Shown in pieces: positions 6,593-14,395 of a stretch of DNA of 28,311 nucleotides. Every line of letters begins with the position of its first letter. Within the stretch, counting starts at the first letter, position 1. Position numbers and translations under genes: made by a program. Source of the stretch: Candidatus Gallimonas intestinigallinarum (GTDB lineage: Bacteria > Bacillota_A > Clostridia > Christensenellales > Borkfalkiaceae); assembly GCA_019116405.1 (NCBI GenBank), contig DXBS01000133.1, positions 1 to 28,311 on the forward strand, given 5' to 3'. The notes beneath the pieces were generated by a model, which saw only the letters and a program-made list of their open reading frames with translations, ran no database searches and was not told the DNA's origin.

Positions 6593-8398
6593 TCAGGAGA
6601 GCGCAGTCAGCAGGTACTTCGTATAGCCGAGCAACCCTTCGAGGGTGAACTCGTTGAGGTTTTCATAGATGATGCCGTCTGCGGGATACGCCTCGGGCAG
6701 GACGGCGTAGGGATTTTCGTCGATGACGCCGTGCAGGTACAGCTCCCAAAGGGGCATTTCATGCAGCGCGTCGTCTGCGGCGCGAATCGCCCCGGCGAGC
6801 GCGGAGAGGGGCATGTCCGCCTCCTCGCCAAGGAGCAGATACCACGTCCCTGTCAGGCAGCGCTCGACCTCGGCGGTGCATCTTTCGCCCTCCTGCGTCC
6901 AGGTCGCGATCAGTCTGTCGTTTTGCTCGGAGACGGCAAGATCGTCTGCCGCGAGTAATGTGGGGCGCAGCGAATCGGGCGCGCCCGTCGCGGGATCTGC
7001 CGCAGGGTCGTAGGAGGCGATCATCTCCGCATATTTCCGTCCGCCGTTCATCGCGGGGGCGCAGTAGCTGTACATGACGTCGCCGAACACGTCGGAGACG
7101 GTCAGCGCGGCGATGCGCGCGGGCAGTTCCCCGAAGGTCGCTCCCTCCAGGGCGCGCAGGACGCGGCTTTCCATGGCCTCTTCGCCGAGGAGATCGGCAA
7201 GGGAGAGATCATTGAGCGCGTCCGCCCAGTCGGAGAGCGGCGCGGCGGCGAGCGCTTCGGGCAGCGGCGTTTCGCACAGACTGCCGACCGTGAGCGCGGA
7301 GAGCGTATCGTCCGAAAGGGCTTCGAGCGCGGTGTCCTGCACGGGGGCAAACAGCGCGCTTTCGGGCAGCGCCTGCGCGAGCGTGAGCGTGCCGAGCGCC
7401 GCGGGAAGGGCGCATAGAGGCTCGTCGGCGAGGGCGGAGAGAAGTGCCGTGTCCGCCGCTGCGCCGACGGGCAGGTCGGCAAGTGCCGTCTGCGTCCCGC
7501 CGTAGTCAATGGTCACGCCGTCATAGATGGAGTTGTCTGCGAGGTCGCCCAGCGTCCGCTTTTTATAGGCAATGCCTGTCACGGGGTCGGAGAGCATGCG
7601 CACGGCGCCGTTTTCGATGACATACTGCTCGCCCTCTCTGCCATAGGCCAAAAAGCGCAGCGTCTCGTTGGAGGAGGCGCTCACGCCGAACGCCGTCTCC
7701 ACATACAGTTCCTGCAAAAGCGAGGTTGCACCATCGGTCAGATCGCCCACCGTCGTTGCGCGCTTTCCTGCGTTCATGACGATCCTGCCGTTGATGATGA
7801 CGTAGTCCTCGCCCGCCTGCCCGTAGCAGAGCTCGATGAGGATGGGGTCGGAGAGCGAGTTGATGCCCAGCGCCGTCCCCAGTTCCGCGCCGCGGACGCT
7901 CTCCTGCAGGAGTTCCCCAAGGCTTCCCAAAGGCGTGGAGAGCAGGGTGTCGCTGTCCATGCGCACGCCCAGCTCGGCAAATTGCACGCTCATCGTCTCG
8001 GCGATCTCCTCCACGGCGGGCGAGTACTTAGAGAGGGTCGCAAGGCTGACGCTGTCCGGGTCGGAGAGCGCCTGAAGGTCGGCGAGCACCTCGTTCATCA
8101 CCTCGAGCGCGGGACGGTCGAGGTATTCCTCCGATAAAATGTCCTCGGCATCTATCCCGAGCGAGGCGAGCGCGCTGCGGGCGGAGCCGCCCAGAATACT
8201 GGAAATGACGATCGCGACGACGGCAACGGTGAGCAGAACGCCCAGCGCAAAGGAGAGAAGATACCACAAAAGCTGCCTGCGCGGCGTCGGCGTCTTGGGC
8301 TGTTTGGGCCCCTGGGCGGGCGGCTCGGACTGCGGCGGAATGTACTGCCATGTCGGCGGCGCGGCGGAGGGGCGCACATGCCCGGATTGCTGCTGCAT
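6593..8398 (-). CDS. Single-pass membrane protein with internal repeats, function unknown
   Basis: I do not recognise this 601-residue protein. Residues 1-42 are Pro/Gln-rich and likely cytoplasmic. Residues 43-69 form one strong transmembrane helix, and the remaining ~530 residues are acidic, Ala/Leu-rich and presumably extracytoplasmic. The ectodomain carries a tandem repeat of about 66 residues: YGxxGExYVIxNGxxxM followed by TxGDLxD, with GDL at residue 218 and again at 284. Looser copies (LTVGSL, LSLADLLG, ATFGELP, LTVSDVFG) continue toward the end. GGGAGG precedes the ATG. It starts 13 nt after a small cupin-like gene and is likely cotranscribed with it. The repeats suggest a structural or binding role, which is only inference. 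Confidence 0.8.
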   Translation of the reverse strand: MQQQSGHVRPSAAPPTWQYIPPQSEPPAQGPKQPKTPTPRRQLLWYLLSFALGVLLTVAVVAIVISSILGGSARSALASLGIDAEDILSEEYLDRPALEVMNEVLADLQALSDPDSVSLATLSKYSPAVEEIAETMSVQFAELGVRMDSDTLLSTPLGSLGELLQESVRGAELGTALGINSLSDPILIELCYGQAGEDYVIINGRIVMNAGKRATTVGDLTDGATSLLQELYVETAFGVSASSNETLRFLAYGREGEQYVIENGAVRMLSDPVTGIAYKKRTLGDLADNSIYDGVTIDYGGTQTALADLPVGAAADTALLSALADEPLCALPAALGTLTLAQALPESALFAPVQDTALEALSDDTLSALTVGSLCETPLPEALAAAPLSDWADALNDLSLADLLGEEAMESRVLRALEGATFGELPARIAALTVSDVFGDVMYSYCAPAMNGGRKYAEMIASYDPAADPATGAPDSLRPTLLAADDLAVSEQNDRLIATWTQEGERCTAEVERCLTGTWYLLLGEEADMPLSALAGAIRAADDALHEMPLWELYLHGVIDENPYAVLPEAYPADGIIYENLNEFTLEGLLGYTKYLLTALS

Positions 8399-8411
8399 GT
8401 CTGCCTCCCGC

Positions 8412-8714
8412 CTACACTTTTACGATGAGGAAGGTGCCTTCCCCGTAGAAGTCATACTCTTCGAGGCCCTCGGCAGCAAACGCCTCGCCCTCGGAAAAGG
8501 GGAGCTCGCCGCGCTTGTATTTGAAATGACCGTTTCCCTTGAGAATGAGGATGCGCTCGCAGGGCGCGGCAAAACGCTTGAATCTGCCGCCGCTTTCAAT
8601 GAGCGTGGCATTGTCCAGCGTGCGCACAAAGCAGCTCTGCACGTTGCGCGGGGCGGAAAAATCGTCAAAGGTCGTGGGGAAAGGGAAGCTTTCCGTCAAT
8701 TTACTCAGGTTCAT
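8412..8714 (-). CDS. Small cupin-like protein
   Basis: From ATG 8714 the product has 100 residues (MNLSKLTESFPFPTTFDDF) and ends GEGTFLIVKV. The run CERILILKGNGHFKYKRGE, then FSEGEAFAAEG and FYGEGTFLIV, resembles the single beta-barrel cupin at the end of mannose-6-phosphate isomerases, but the usual metal-binding histidine pattern is not visible. A start three codons upstream (ATG 8723) is possible, but that codon overlaps the promoter's -10 box. The frame also stays open far upstream through rmuC; that is fortuitous, since rmuC occupies another frame there and a terminator intervenes. It lies 13 nt before the 601-residue membrane protein gene. Function unknown; the cupin call is moderate. 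Confidence 0.68.
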   Translation of the reverse strand: MNLSKLTESFPFPTTFDDFSAPRNVQSCFVRTLDNATLIESGGRFKRFAAPCERILILKGNGHFKYKRGELPFSEGEAFAAEGLEEYDFYGEGTFLIVKV

Positions 8715-8721
8715 GTGCTCC

Positions 8722-8750
8722 ATTATATAGGCGCGGCATAAAAAAAGCAA
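8722..8750 (-). promoter_or_regulatory. Promoter of the cupin-membrane protein gene pair
   Basis: On the minus strand: TTGCTT (8750-8745), a 17-nt spacer and TATAAT (8727-8722). The predicted start (about 8716-8713) coincides with ATG 8714, so the mRNA may be leaderless. GGAG lies only 3 nt before that ATG, too close for a normal ribosome site. Confidence 0.65.
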
Positions 8751-8796
8751 GTAAATCCCGCCGCCCGCCGCGTGAAAATCGTGGGAGATCTTGCGG

Positions 8797-8838
8797 AAAA
8801 AACGCCGCGCCGCAGACGTGGGCGTCTGCGGCGCGGCG
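8797..8838 (-). terminator. Terminator after rmuC
   Basis: A perfect 16-bp GC-rich stem (8803-8818 with 8823-8838) around a 4-nt loop is followed on the minus strand by six T (8802-8797). It lies about 60 nt past the rmuC stop. Confidence 0.85.
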
Positions 8839-8898
8839 AAAGCGGTCATATTGTCGGTTGCGCGGGCGACGTGAAACGTCCGGCATCGGCGGGCGCGC

Positions 8899-10050
8899 TT
8901 ACGTTTCGTCGTCGGCGGGCGGGAGCGTGCCGCCAAGGCCGCGGAAGGAATCCAGCTTCCTGCCGATCGTGCCCGTGCGCTTTTCGGCGCTCTCCACGGT
9001 GTCCTGCGCCTCCTGCAGCTTGCGGCGCGTCTTTTCGAGCAGCTCTGCAAACTTCGCAAAGTCGGCGCGGAAGGAGTCGAGCATGTCCCGCAGTTCGCCT
9101 GAGCGCTTCTCGATCGCCGCGGTGCGGAAGCCCGTCTGCAAGGTGGAGAGGAGCGCTCCGAAGTTGGTCGGCCCCACGGCGAGCACGCGGTGCGCGCGCA
9201 GCCAGTCGGACATACCGGGCGTGCGCACGACCTCGGCATACAGCCCCTCGCTGGGCAGGTACATGACGCCGAAGTCGGTCGTGACGGGCGGGTGAATGTA
9301 CTTTCTGGCGATGGAGTCCGCCTGCAGTTTGACGGCGCGCTCCAGGTTCTTGCGGGCGCGCTCCTCGCTCTCCTTGTCCCCGCGCTCGGAGGCGGCGGCC
9401 AGCCGCTCGAATTCCTCCACGGGGAACTTACTGTCCACGGGCAGATACACCGCGCCGTCCTTGGCGGGCAGCACGATGACGAAGTCCACGAGCGAGTTGT
9501 CAAGGGGATTGAGTTTGACGCTGCGGATATACTGGTCGGGTGCGAGCATCTGCGCGAGGATGGTGTCCAGCTGCGCCTCGCCCCACGTCCCGCGCAGTTT
9601 GACGTTGGAAAAGACGCGGCGGATATCGGCGACGGAGGAGGAGAGCCCCTTCATTTCGCCCACGCTCTCGTACATCTTCTCCAGCCGCTCGGTGATGCGC
9701 GCAAAGGAATCGGTGAGCTTGCCGTCGATGGAGTGCGTGAGTTTCTCGTCCACCGTCTGGCGGATGCGCTCCAAATTCTTGGCGTTGACGTCCACGACGT
9801 ACTTCAAATCCTCCGCAAGGCGGTTGCGGATGTCCGCGAGATGCGCTTCCGTCGTGCGGTCCATGCGCTCTAAGGAGCGGGCATTGTAGTCGGCGAGTTT
9901 GCCGACGGCGTCCGTCTTTTCCTCCAGCTTTTCCAGTTTCTGCATGACGGCGCCATCCCCGCTTCTCTTGCTTTTCGCAAGCAGGATGACGACGAGCAGC
10001 AGGCACAGCGCACTTAAGCTAATGCTCACATATAAAAGAAGTTCGGTCAT
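8899..10050 (-). CDS. rmuC: RmuC family DNA recombination protein
   Basis: The 383-residue product starts MTELLLYVSISLSALCLLLV, an N-terminal membrane anchor. A long coiled coil follows (about residues 40-140, rich in KLEKLEEK and ITERLEK heptads). The RmuC domain is marked by LRGTWGEAQLDTILAQML, LPVDSKFPVEEFERL and YLPSEGLYAEVVR. The RmuC domain resembles endonuclease folds, and in E. coli the protein limits recombination at inverted repeats. AAGGAG lies 5 nt before ATG 10050. The start overlaps the cca stop as ATGA, so the genes are translationally coupled. It is the last gene before a strong terminator. Confidence 0.92.
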   Translation of the reverse strand: MTELLLYVSISLSALCLLLVVILLAKSKRSGDGAVMQKLEKLEEKTDAVGKLADYNARSLERMDRTTEAHLADIRNRLAEDLKYVVDVNAKNLERIRQTVDEKLTHSIDGKLTDSFARITERLEKMYESVGEMKGLSSSVADIRRVFSNVKLRGTWGEAQLDTILAQMLAPDQYIRSVKLNPLDNSLVDFVIVLPAKDGAVYLPVDSKFPVEEFERLAAASERGDKESEERARKNLERAVKLQADSIARKYIHPPVTTDFGVMYLPSEGLYAEVVRTPGMSDWLRAHRVLAVGPTNFGALLSTLQTGFRTAAIEKRSGELRDMLDSFRADFAKFAELLEKTRRKLQEAQDTVESAEKRTGTIGRKLDSFRGLGGTLPPADDET

Positions 10051-11402
10051 AAAGTCTCCTTGTTTAAGTTTCGTGCATGGCGCAGCAGCGCGTCTTTTTG
10101 GTTGCGCCGCCCGTCCTGCGTGCAATAATCGAGCAGTTCGTGGAGCATGGCGCCCACCCGTTCGCCCGAAAAGCCCATCTGACGCAGGTCGTCGCCCGTG
10201 ACGGCGAGTGCTTTTAAGGTGAACGGAACGCCCTCTTGGCGCATTTTTTCAAGAACGGTGCGCCATTTTTGTACTCCGGGCGCGGGAGAAAGGTCATCTT
10301 TGCAGGCGGAAAAGTCCGCCTGTCTGAGCGCGAACAATTTCTCGAGCAGCGCGTAATCGCGGACGATCTCGCGGCGCACCTTATTTTCCTTCATCTGTAA
10401 GTTGAAGTCCCGCATGTGGAGCGCGACGAGCCTTGCCGTCTCTTCGGTGAGCTTTTTGGGGGCTTTCAACCGCGTGAGAATGTCCGCTGCGATCACGGCG
10501 CCGCGCGCGGGGTGGTCGTGGAAGTTGCCGTCCTCCATCATACAGGCGGGCTTGCCCACGTCGTGCAGCAGCGCCGCCCAGCGGATGGCGGGCGGGGCAT
10601 AGCGCACGCAGCGGAAGGAGTGCTCCAGCACATCATAATTGTGGAAGTCCGCCCGCTGTGCCATATGATTGCCCGCGGCAAGTTCGGGCATGATTTCGGC
10701 CAAAACGCCCGTCTCCCGCAACAGACACAGCCCGCGGTAGGGCGCATCCGCGCCGCCCGCCTTCTCGTCCGCGTGCAGCGTAAGTTCCAGTTCCGCAAAG
10801 ATGCGCTCGGGCGCAATGTCGCGGATGAGCGCGCGGTTGAGTTTTGCGCCCGCAAGGCACGCATTGTCGGGGGAGAACCCCGTCTGCGCCGCGAGCCGCG
10901 CAAGGCGCAGAAGGCGCAGACCGTCCTCGCCGAACACCTTCTCCGCAGGGGCGACGGTGCGCAGGATCTTTGTGCGGATATCGGGAATGCCGCCCAGCGG
11001 GTCGACGTACCTTCCCGCCGCAACGTCATAGTAGACGGCGTTGGCGCAGAAGTCCCGCCGCCGCGCGTCGAGGGCGATGTCCGTCGTGAAGGTGATCTCG
11101 CTGGGCGTGTGGATGCCGCGCACATACTTGTCCGAGCGGAAGCGGGTGAACTCATAGCCCACGCCCTCGTGATCTGTGAGCTTGACCGTGCCCGTATGCC
11201 GGTACACGGCGCGAACTAGAAAGCCCGCCTCTTCCGCAGCGCGGGCGAGCGCCTCCTCGGACGCGGGCGAAGCAAGGTCCCAGTCCGCGCGATCTGTAAG
11301 GTGTCCCGCCAAAAAGTCGCGCACGCTCCCGCCCACGACATAGAGCGGGGCGTCGAGGGCGGCGGCAAGCGCCTTGAGTTGTTCGGGAAGGATGCGTTGC
11401 AT
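10047..11402 (-). CDS. cca: CCA-adding tRNA nucleotidyltransferase with HD domain
   Basis: The 451-residue enzyme adds or repairs the 3' CCA of tRNAs. The N-terminal polymerase head shows YVVGGSVRD at about residues 21-29 and ADWDLASP, with D40 and D42 as the metal-binding pair. RRDFCANAVYYD follows. An HD motif (LLHDVGKP, H280-D281) lies in the second half. I chose ATG 11402 because GGAG sits 5 nt upstream. The frame extends further, but that part overlaps the promoter. It cannot be distinguished by eye from a poly(A) polymerase of the same family, but in Bacillota CCA addition is the usual role. Cotranscribed with rmuC. Confidence 0.92.
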   Translation of the reverse strand: MQRILPEQLKALAAALDAPLYVVGGSVRDFLAGHLTDRADWDLASPASEEALARAAEEAGFLVRAVYRHTGTVKLTDHEGVGYEFTRFRSDKYVRGIHTPSEITFTTDIALDARRRDFCANAVYYDVAAGRYVDPLGGIPDIRTKILRTVAPAEKVFGEDGLRLLRLARLAAQTGFSPDNACLAGAKLNRALIRDIAPERIFAELELTLHADEKAGGADAPYRGLCLLRETGVLAEIMPELAAGNHMAQRADFHNYDVLEHSFRCVRYAPPAIRWAALLHDVGKPACMMEDGNFHDHPARGAVIAADILTRLKAPKKLTEETARLVALHMRDFNLQMKENKVRREIVRDYALLEKLFALRQADFSACKDDLSPAPGVQKWRTVLEKMRQEGVPFTLKALAVTGDDLRQMGFSGERVGAMLHELLDYCTQDGRRNQKDALLRHARNLNKETL

Positions 11403-11430
11403 GCGGACTCCATAAAAATTTGCTGAAATC

Positions 11431-11459
11431 AGTATAACAGATTTGTAAAAAAATTGCAA
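11431..11459 (-). promoter_or_regulatory. Promoter of cca-rmuC, sharing its -35 box with a divergent promoter
   Basis: On the minus strand: TTGCAA (11459-11454), a 17-nt spacer and TATACT (11436-11431), with TG one base upstream of the -10. TTGCAA is its own reverse complement and is also the -35 box of the plus-strand promoter at 11454-11482. Confidence 0.75.
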
Positions 11460-11482
11460 TCGCGCGGGAAATATTGTATAAT
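11454..11482 (+). promoter_or_regulatory. Promoter of the lipid kinase-phosphatase pair, divergent from cca
   Basis: TTGCAA at 11454-11459, a 17-nt spacer and TATAAT at 11477-11482, with the start near 11489. The -35 hexamer is the very same six bases used by the cca promoter on the other strand, so only one polymerase could bind at a time. Confidence 0.78.
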
Positions 11483-11527
11483 ATACCTCAGCAGACTTTT
11501 TGTCGGATTTACAGGGGAGAAAAGACC

Positions 11528-12388
11528 GTGCTCAATGTGATCGTCAATCGGAAGGCGCGCTGCGCAGGGAAGTTGGTGGAAAAGACGGAGGAACGTCTGA
11601 AAGCCGCAGGCGTACAGTACCGTATCTTCTATACGGATAAGCCGGGCGCCGCCATCAAGTACGCGCACAGTCTCTCCGAAGCGGGCGGGACGGAGTTCCT
11701 CGTCATCGGCGGCGACGGCACGGTCAATGAGGTCCTGTCCGGGCTTGTCGACCCCTCTATCTGCACGCTCGCTATCATTCCCGCGGGCACGGGGAACGAT
11801 TTTGCAGTCGCTGCCGGCATTCCCAAGGGCATCAAGGCGCTCGATCTGTACCTGAACGGGGCGGCAAAGCCGGTTGATTACATGGAATGCGGCACGCGCA
11901 GGAGTATGAACATTGCGGGCACTGGCATTGACGTGGAGATCCTGCGCCGCTGCCAGCGCATGAAGCACGGGACAAACAAGGGCAAGTACTTCCGCGCCCT
12001 TGTCGCCTGCCTTTTTCGCTACCGCGGCGCAAAGCTGCGCGTCACGGTGAACGGCGAGACGCGCGAGTATACGGCGCTCATCGCGGCGGTCTGCAACGGG
12101 ACGCAGCTGGGCGGCGGCATTCCGCTCTGCCCGCCCGCCGTGATCGACGACGGGCAGCTGGAGCTGGTCATCGTGGACTGCCCGCCCCCGAGAACGCTCG
12201 TGCCCGAGCTTGTGCGCCTCATGCGCGGAAAACTTCTGACCCGCCCCATTACCCACCACATTCCCTGCAACGGGGCGGTCATCGAGGGCGAGGGGAATAT
12301 CTTCGTCCAGTACGACGGCGAGATCTGTGAGGAGGGCGCGCTCAACGCCAGGGTCGTCAGCGGCGCGCTCAAATTATATCGAGGATAG
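11528..12388 (+). CDS. Diacylglycerol/sphingosine kinase-family lipid kinase (YegS/DgkB-like)
   Basis: From GTG 11528, behind AGGGGAGA at 11513-11520, the product has 286 residues. A longer frame from 11474 would start inside the -10 box. The kinase domain shows IVNRKA at the N-terminus, LVIGGDGTVNEVLSGL with GGDGT at residues 61-65, and IPAGTGNDFA at 84-93. The C-terminal half contains CNGTQLGGGIPLCPPAVIDDGQLELV, conserved in bacterial lipid kinases. The substrate may be diacylglycerol or a related lipid and cannot be fixed from sequence. Three bases separate it from the phosphatase gene downstream, so they form an operon. Confidence 0.88.
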   Translation: MLNVIVNRKARCAGKLVEKTEERLKAAGVQYRIFYTDKPGAAIKYAHSLSEAGGTEFLVIGGDGTVNEVLSGLVDPSICTLAIIPAGTGNDFAVAAGIPKGIKALDLYLNGAAKPVDYMECGTRRSMNIAGTGIDVEILRRCQRMKHGTNKGKYFRALVACLFRYRGAKLRVTVNGETREYTALIAAVCNGTQLGGGIPLCPPAVIDDGQLELVIVDCPPPRTLVPELVRLMRGKLLTRPITHHIPCNGAVIEGEGNIFVQYDGEICEEGALNARVVSGALKLYRG

Positions 12389-12391
12389 AGG

Positions 12392-13444
12392 ATGAACCTT
12401 TACAGGGAAGTGCTCGACAATATCCCGACGGCGGCGATCGTCGTGGATAAAAATATGAAGGTGCGCTACACAAATCGCGCTTTCCGCGAGTGTTTCCGCG
12501 CGTCCCGCTCCAAGGGCACGCTCAAGGAGACGACGGGCTGCACCTCGGATGAGGTGTGCGGCAAGGGGGTGCGGTGCGCCTATTGCGCCATCCGCTCCCT
12601 GTTTGCGGACGCCGTCAAGAACGATGGCAGGGCATTCAGAAAGCTCATCGTGCGCGGGGGCGAGGGGGACATCTCCTTCCGCATCCGCGTGACGCCGCTG
12701 GGGAAATGGTATCTCGGCATCGTGGACGACGCGTACGAGACGGAGATCGCGCGCGAGATGTACTCCGCGCAGGATATCCAGCAGCGCCTTCTGCCGCCCG
12801 CAAGCAGCAGCGCGGCGACGCACTATTCCTTCATGTATATTCCCTGCCGCGAGATCGGCGGCGATCTTCCAGACGTCTACGAAGTGGGCGGCGAGACGAT
12901 GGGGCTGCTTGCAGACGTCTCGGGCAAGGGCATCTCTGCGGGCATGCTCTCGGCATTCGTCAAGGCGGGCTGGGACAGGGCGGAGCCCTCTCCCGCAAGG
13001 GCGCTCAGGGGGCTGAACGCCAAGTTCCAGGAACTCCACCTGGACGAGCGCTCGTACGTCACCGCGGTCGCCGTGCGCGTCGACAACGCCCGCCGCGAGA
13101 TCGTCTACAGCGTCGCGGGACACAACGCGCCCATGCTCTTGAAGAGCGCGCTTGGCATCGACGAGATCGTCATGCACTCCCCGCCCATCAGCAACTGGAT
13201 CCCCGATTTTGCATACGAGGACCGCGTCATCGGTTATGCGGAGGGGGACATCCTCGCGCTCATCACGGACGGCGTCACAGAGAGCAAGAACGCTGCGGGC
13301 GAGCAGTTCGGCCTGGAGCGGGTGGAGGAGGTCCTGTCTCGTTCGGAGAACGCGGAGCGCTTCATCGAGCGGCTCAAGGCGGCATTGAAAGAGTTCTGCG
13401 GCACGTTCGAGGACGATATCACCGCCGTCGCATTCGATCTGTAA
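12392..13444 (+). CDS. PAS-SpoIIE/RsbU-type PP2C phosphatase with a four-cysteine PAS domain
   Basis: The 350-residue protein starts with a PAS domain (residues 1 to about 115; IPTAAIVVDKNMKVRYTNRAF). It holds a cysteine cluster C50, C56, C62, C65 in the context GCTSDEVCGKGVRCAYC. A short linker with AREMYSAQDIQQRLLPP, the usual lead-in to SpoIIE phosphatases, comes next. The phosphatase domain shows REIGGDLPDVYEV, LLADVSGKGISAGMLSA, ITDGVTESK and EDDITAVAFD, the PP2C metal-binding set; the usual GGDFYD reads GGDLPD. Such proteins dephosphorylate anti-sigma antagonists or similar partners. PAS domains with comparable cysteine sets can hold a [4Fe-4S] cluster in hydrogenase-associated regulators, so redox sensing is plausible but inferred. 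No anti-sigma pair lies nearby. Confidence 0.88.
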   Translation: MNLYREVLDNIPTAAIVVDKNMKVRYTNRAFRECFRASRSKGTLKETTGCTSDEVCGKGVRCAYCAIRSLFADAVKNDGRAFRKLIVRGGEGDISFRIRVTPLGKWYLGIVDDAYETEIAREMYSAQDIQQRLLPPASSSAATHYSFMYIPCREIGGDLPDVYEVGGETMGLLADVSGKGISAGMLSAFVKAGWDRAEPSPARALRGLNAKFQELHLDERSYVTAVAVRVDNARREIVYSVAGHNAPMLLKSALGIDEIVMHSPPISNWIPDFAYEDRVIGYAEGDILALITDGVTESKNAAGEQFGLERVEEVLSRSENAERFIERLKAALKEFCGTFEDDITAVAFDL

Positions 13445-13448
13445 TTGC

Positions 13449-13489
13449 AAAAAAGATTGTTGTGCAAAAGTGCTTAACAATCTTTTTTT
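13449..13489 (+). terminator. Terminator after the PAS-SpoIIE gene
   Basis: GATTGTT (13455-13461) pairs with AACAATC (13476-13482), flanked by six A before and seven T after. It lies 5 nt beyond the stop. Confidence 0.85.
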
Positions 13490-13508
13490 GTGAATTTCCG
13501 CAAAAGAC

Positions 13509-13537
13509 TTGACAAATTTCCCTGAAACACATACAAT
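13509..13537 (+). promoter_or_regulatory. Promoter of the 73-residue membrane protein
   Basis: TTGACA at 13509-13514, a 17-nt spacer and TACAAT at 13532-13537. This is near consensus and predicts strong expression of the small gene at 13576. Confidence 0.8.
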
Positions 13538-13575
13538 AGAAGTATCCAAAATCTTGGAAAGGAGTGTGAAAAAAT

Positions 13576-13797
13576 ATGGCAAGTAAGGGCGATTATTTCG
13601 GTCTCGGCCGTTTGGTCAGCATCATTCTCGCGATCATTCCCATTACGGCATGGATTTGCGGCATCATCACAAGAATCCAGGAAGGCAAGATCGTTGCGGC
13701 AATTGTCCGCGTGTTCCTCGGCGGCTGGATTGTTTGGGTCATTGACCTTGTTCTCATGATCCTGAGCGGCAGAATTCTTCGTATCATTCCCCTGTAA
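13576..13797 (+). CDS. 73-residue two-helix membrane protein
   Basis: GGAAAGGAG precedes the ATG. The product begins MASKGDYFGLGRLVSIILAI and has two hydrophobic helices (about residues 12-33 and 43-65) with a short RIQEGK turn. FLGGWIVWVIDLV in the second helix loosely recalls the GW-containing second helix of Pmp3/YqaE stress peptides, but I cannot confirm that family. The gene stands alone with its own near-consensus promoter, a good ribosome site and a strong terminator, so it is very likely real and highly expressed. Function unknown. Confidence 0.75.
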   Translation: MASKGDYFGLGRLVSIILAIIPITAWICGIITRIQEGKIVAAIVRVFLGGWIVWVIDLVLMILSGRILRIIPL

Positions 13798-13818
13798 TTT
13801 ATTAGAAATCTACAATCG

Positions 13819-13851
13819 AAAAAGCCTTGCGGCGTGTCCGCAAGGCTTTTT
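13819..13851. terminator. Bidirectional terminator between convergent genes
   Basis: AAAAAGCCTTGCGG (13819-13832) pairs with CCGCAAGGCTTTTT (13838-13851) around a 5-nt loop. It serves the 73-residue gene on the plus strand and the YfcE-like gene on the minus strand. Confidence 0.9.
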
Positions 13852-13861
13852 GCATGACATG

Positions 13862-14395
13862 TTACAGTTGAGCTTTCCTGAAGATCTTGCCCGTTTCTAT
13901 GTCCTTCCAGGTGAGCGTGTTGTCCTCGAGGACGAGATAGGAGTGGGGCGAGTTCTCCTTGGGAATGGAGACGGAGCCGCAGTTGACGTAGAGGTATTCC
14001 CCGCGTATTTCGCAGGCGGGGACGTGGAAATGCCCGTTGACGAGCACGTCGCCCGCCTTCAGGACGGCATATTCGTTGTGTCCGTGCGTCAGCAAAAGCG
14101 TCCTGCCTGCGGCGGGCAGAATGGCGTAGGGCGCGGTGATGGGGAATTCCAGCACCATCGTGTCCACGTCCGAATCGCAGTTGCCGCGCACGCAGAGAAT
14201 GTCCGATTTGAGCGAGTTGAGAATGGCGGCGGTCTCCAGGGTTGAGTACTCCTCAGGCAGCGGGTTGCGCGCGCCGTGGTAGAGAAGATCGCCCAGCAGG
14301 ATGAGTTTATCCGCCTTTTCTTCGAAGTAGCGTTCTTTGAGCAGGCGGCAGTAGTATGCCGAGCCGTGAATGTCCGATGCGATGACGTATTTCAT
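13862..14395 (-). CDS. YfcE/MJ0936-type metallophosphoesterase
   Basis: From ATG 14395 the product has 177 residues and shows every calcineurin-like motif in order: MKYVIASDIHG, LILLGDLLYHG, CVRGNCD, LLTHGH and VNGHFHVP. These residues bind two metal ions. Family members hydrolyse phosphodiesters in vitro, and the physiological substrate is usually unknown. The start overlaps the stop of the HAD gene as ATGA; the longer open frame upstream runs inside that gene and is rejected. It is last of three genes transcribed from the promoter at 16304-16332 and ends at the shared terminator. Confidence 0.9.
   Translation of the reverse strand: MKYVIASDIHGSAYYCRLLKERYFEEKADKLILLGDLLYHGARNPLPEEYSTLETAAILNSLKSDILCVRGNCDSDVDTMVLEFPITAPYAILPAAGRTLLLTHGHNEYAVLKAGDVLVNGHFHVPACEIRGEYLYVNCGSVSIPKENSPHSYLVLEDNTLTWKDIETGKIFRKAQL

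Noticed and set aside
8412..9503. A 363-codon minus-strand frame spanning the cupin-like gene and part of rmuC
   Set aside because: Its upstream two thirds overlap rmuC in another frame with Ser/Arg/Pro-rich nonsense and cross a strong terminator. Only the last ~100 codons look like protein.
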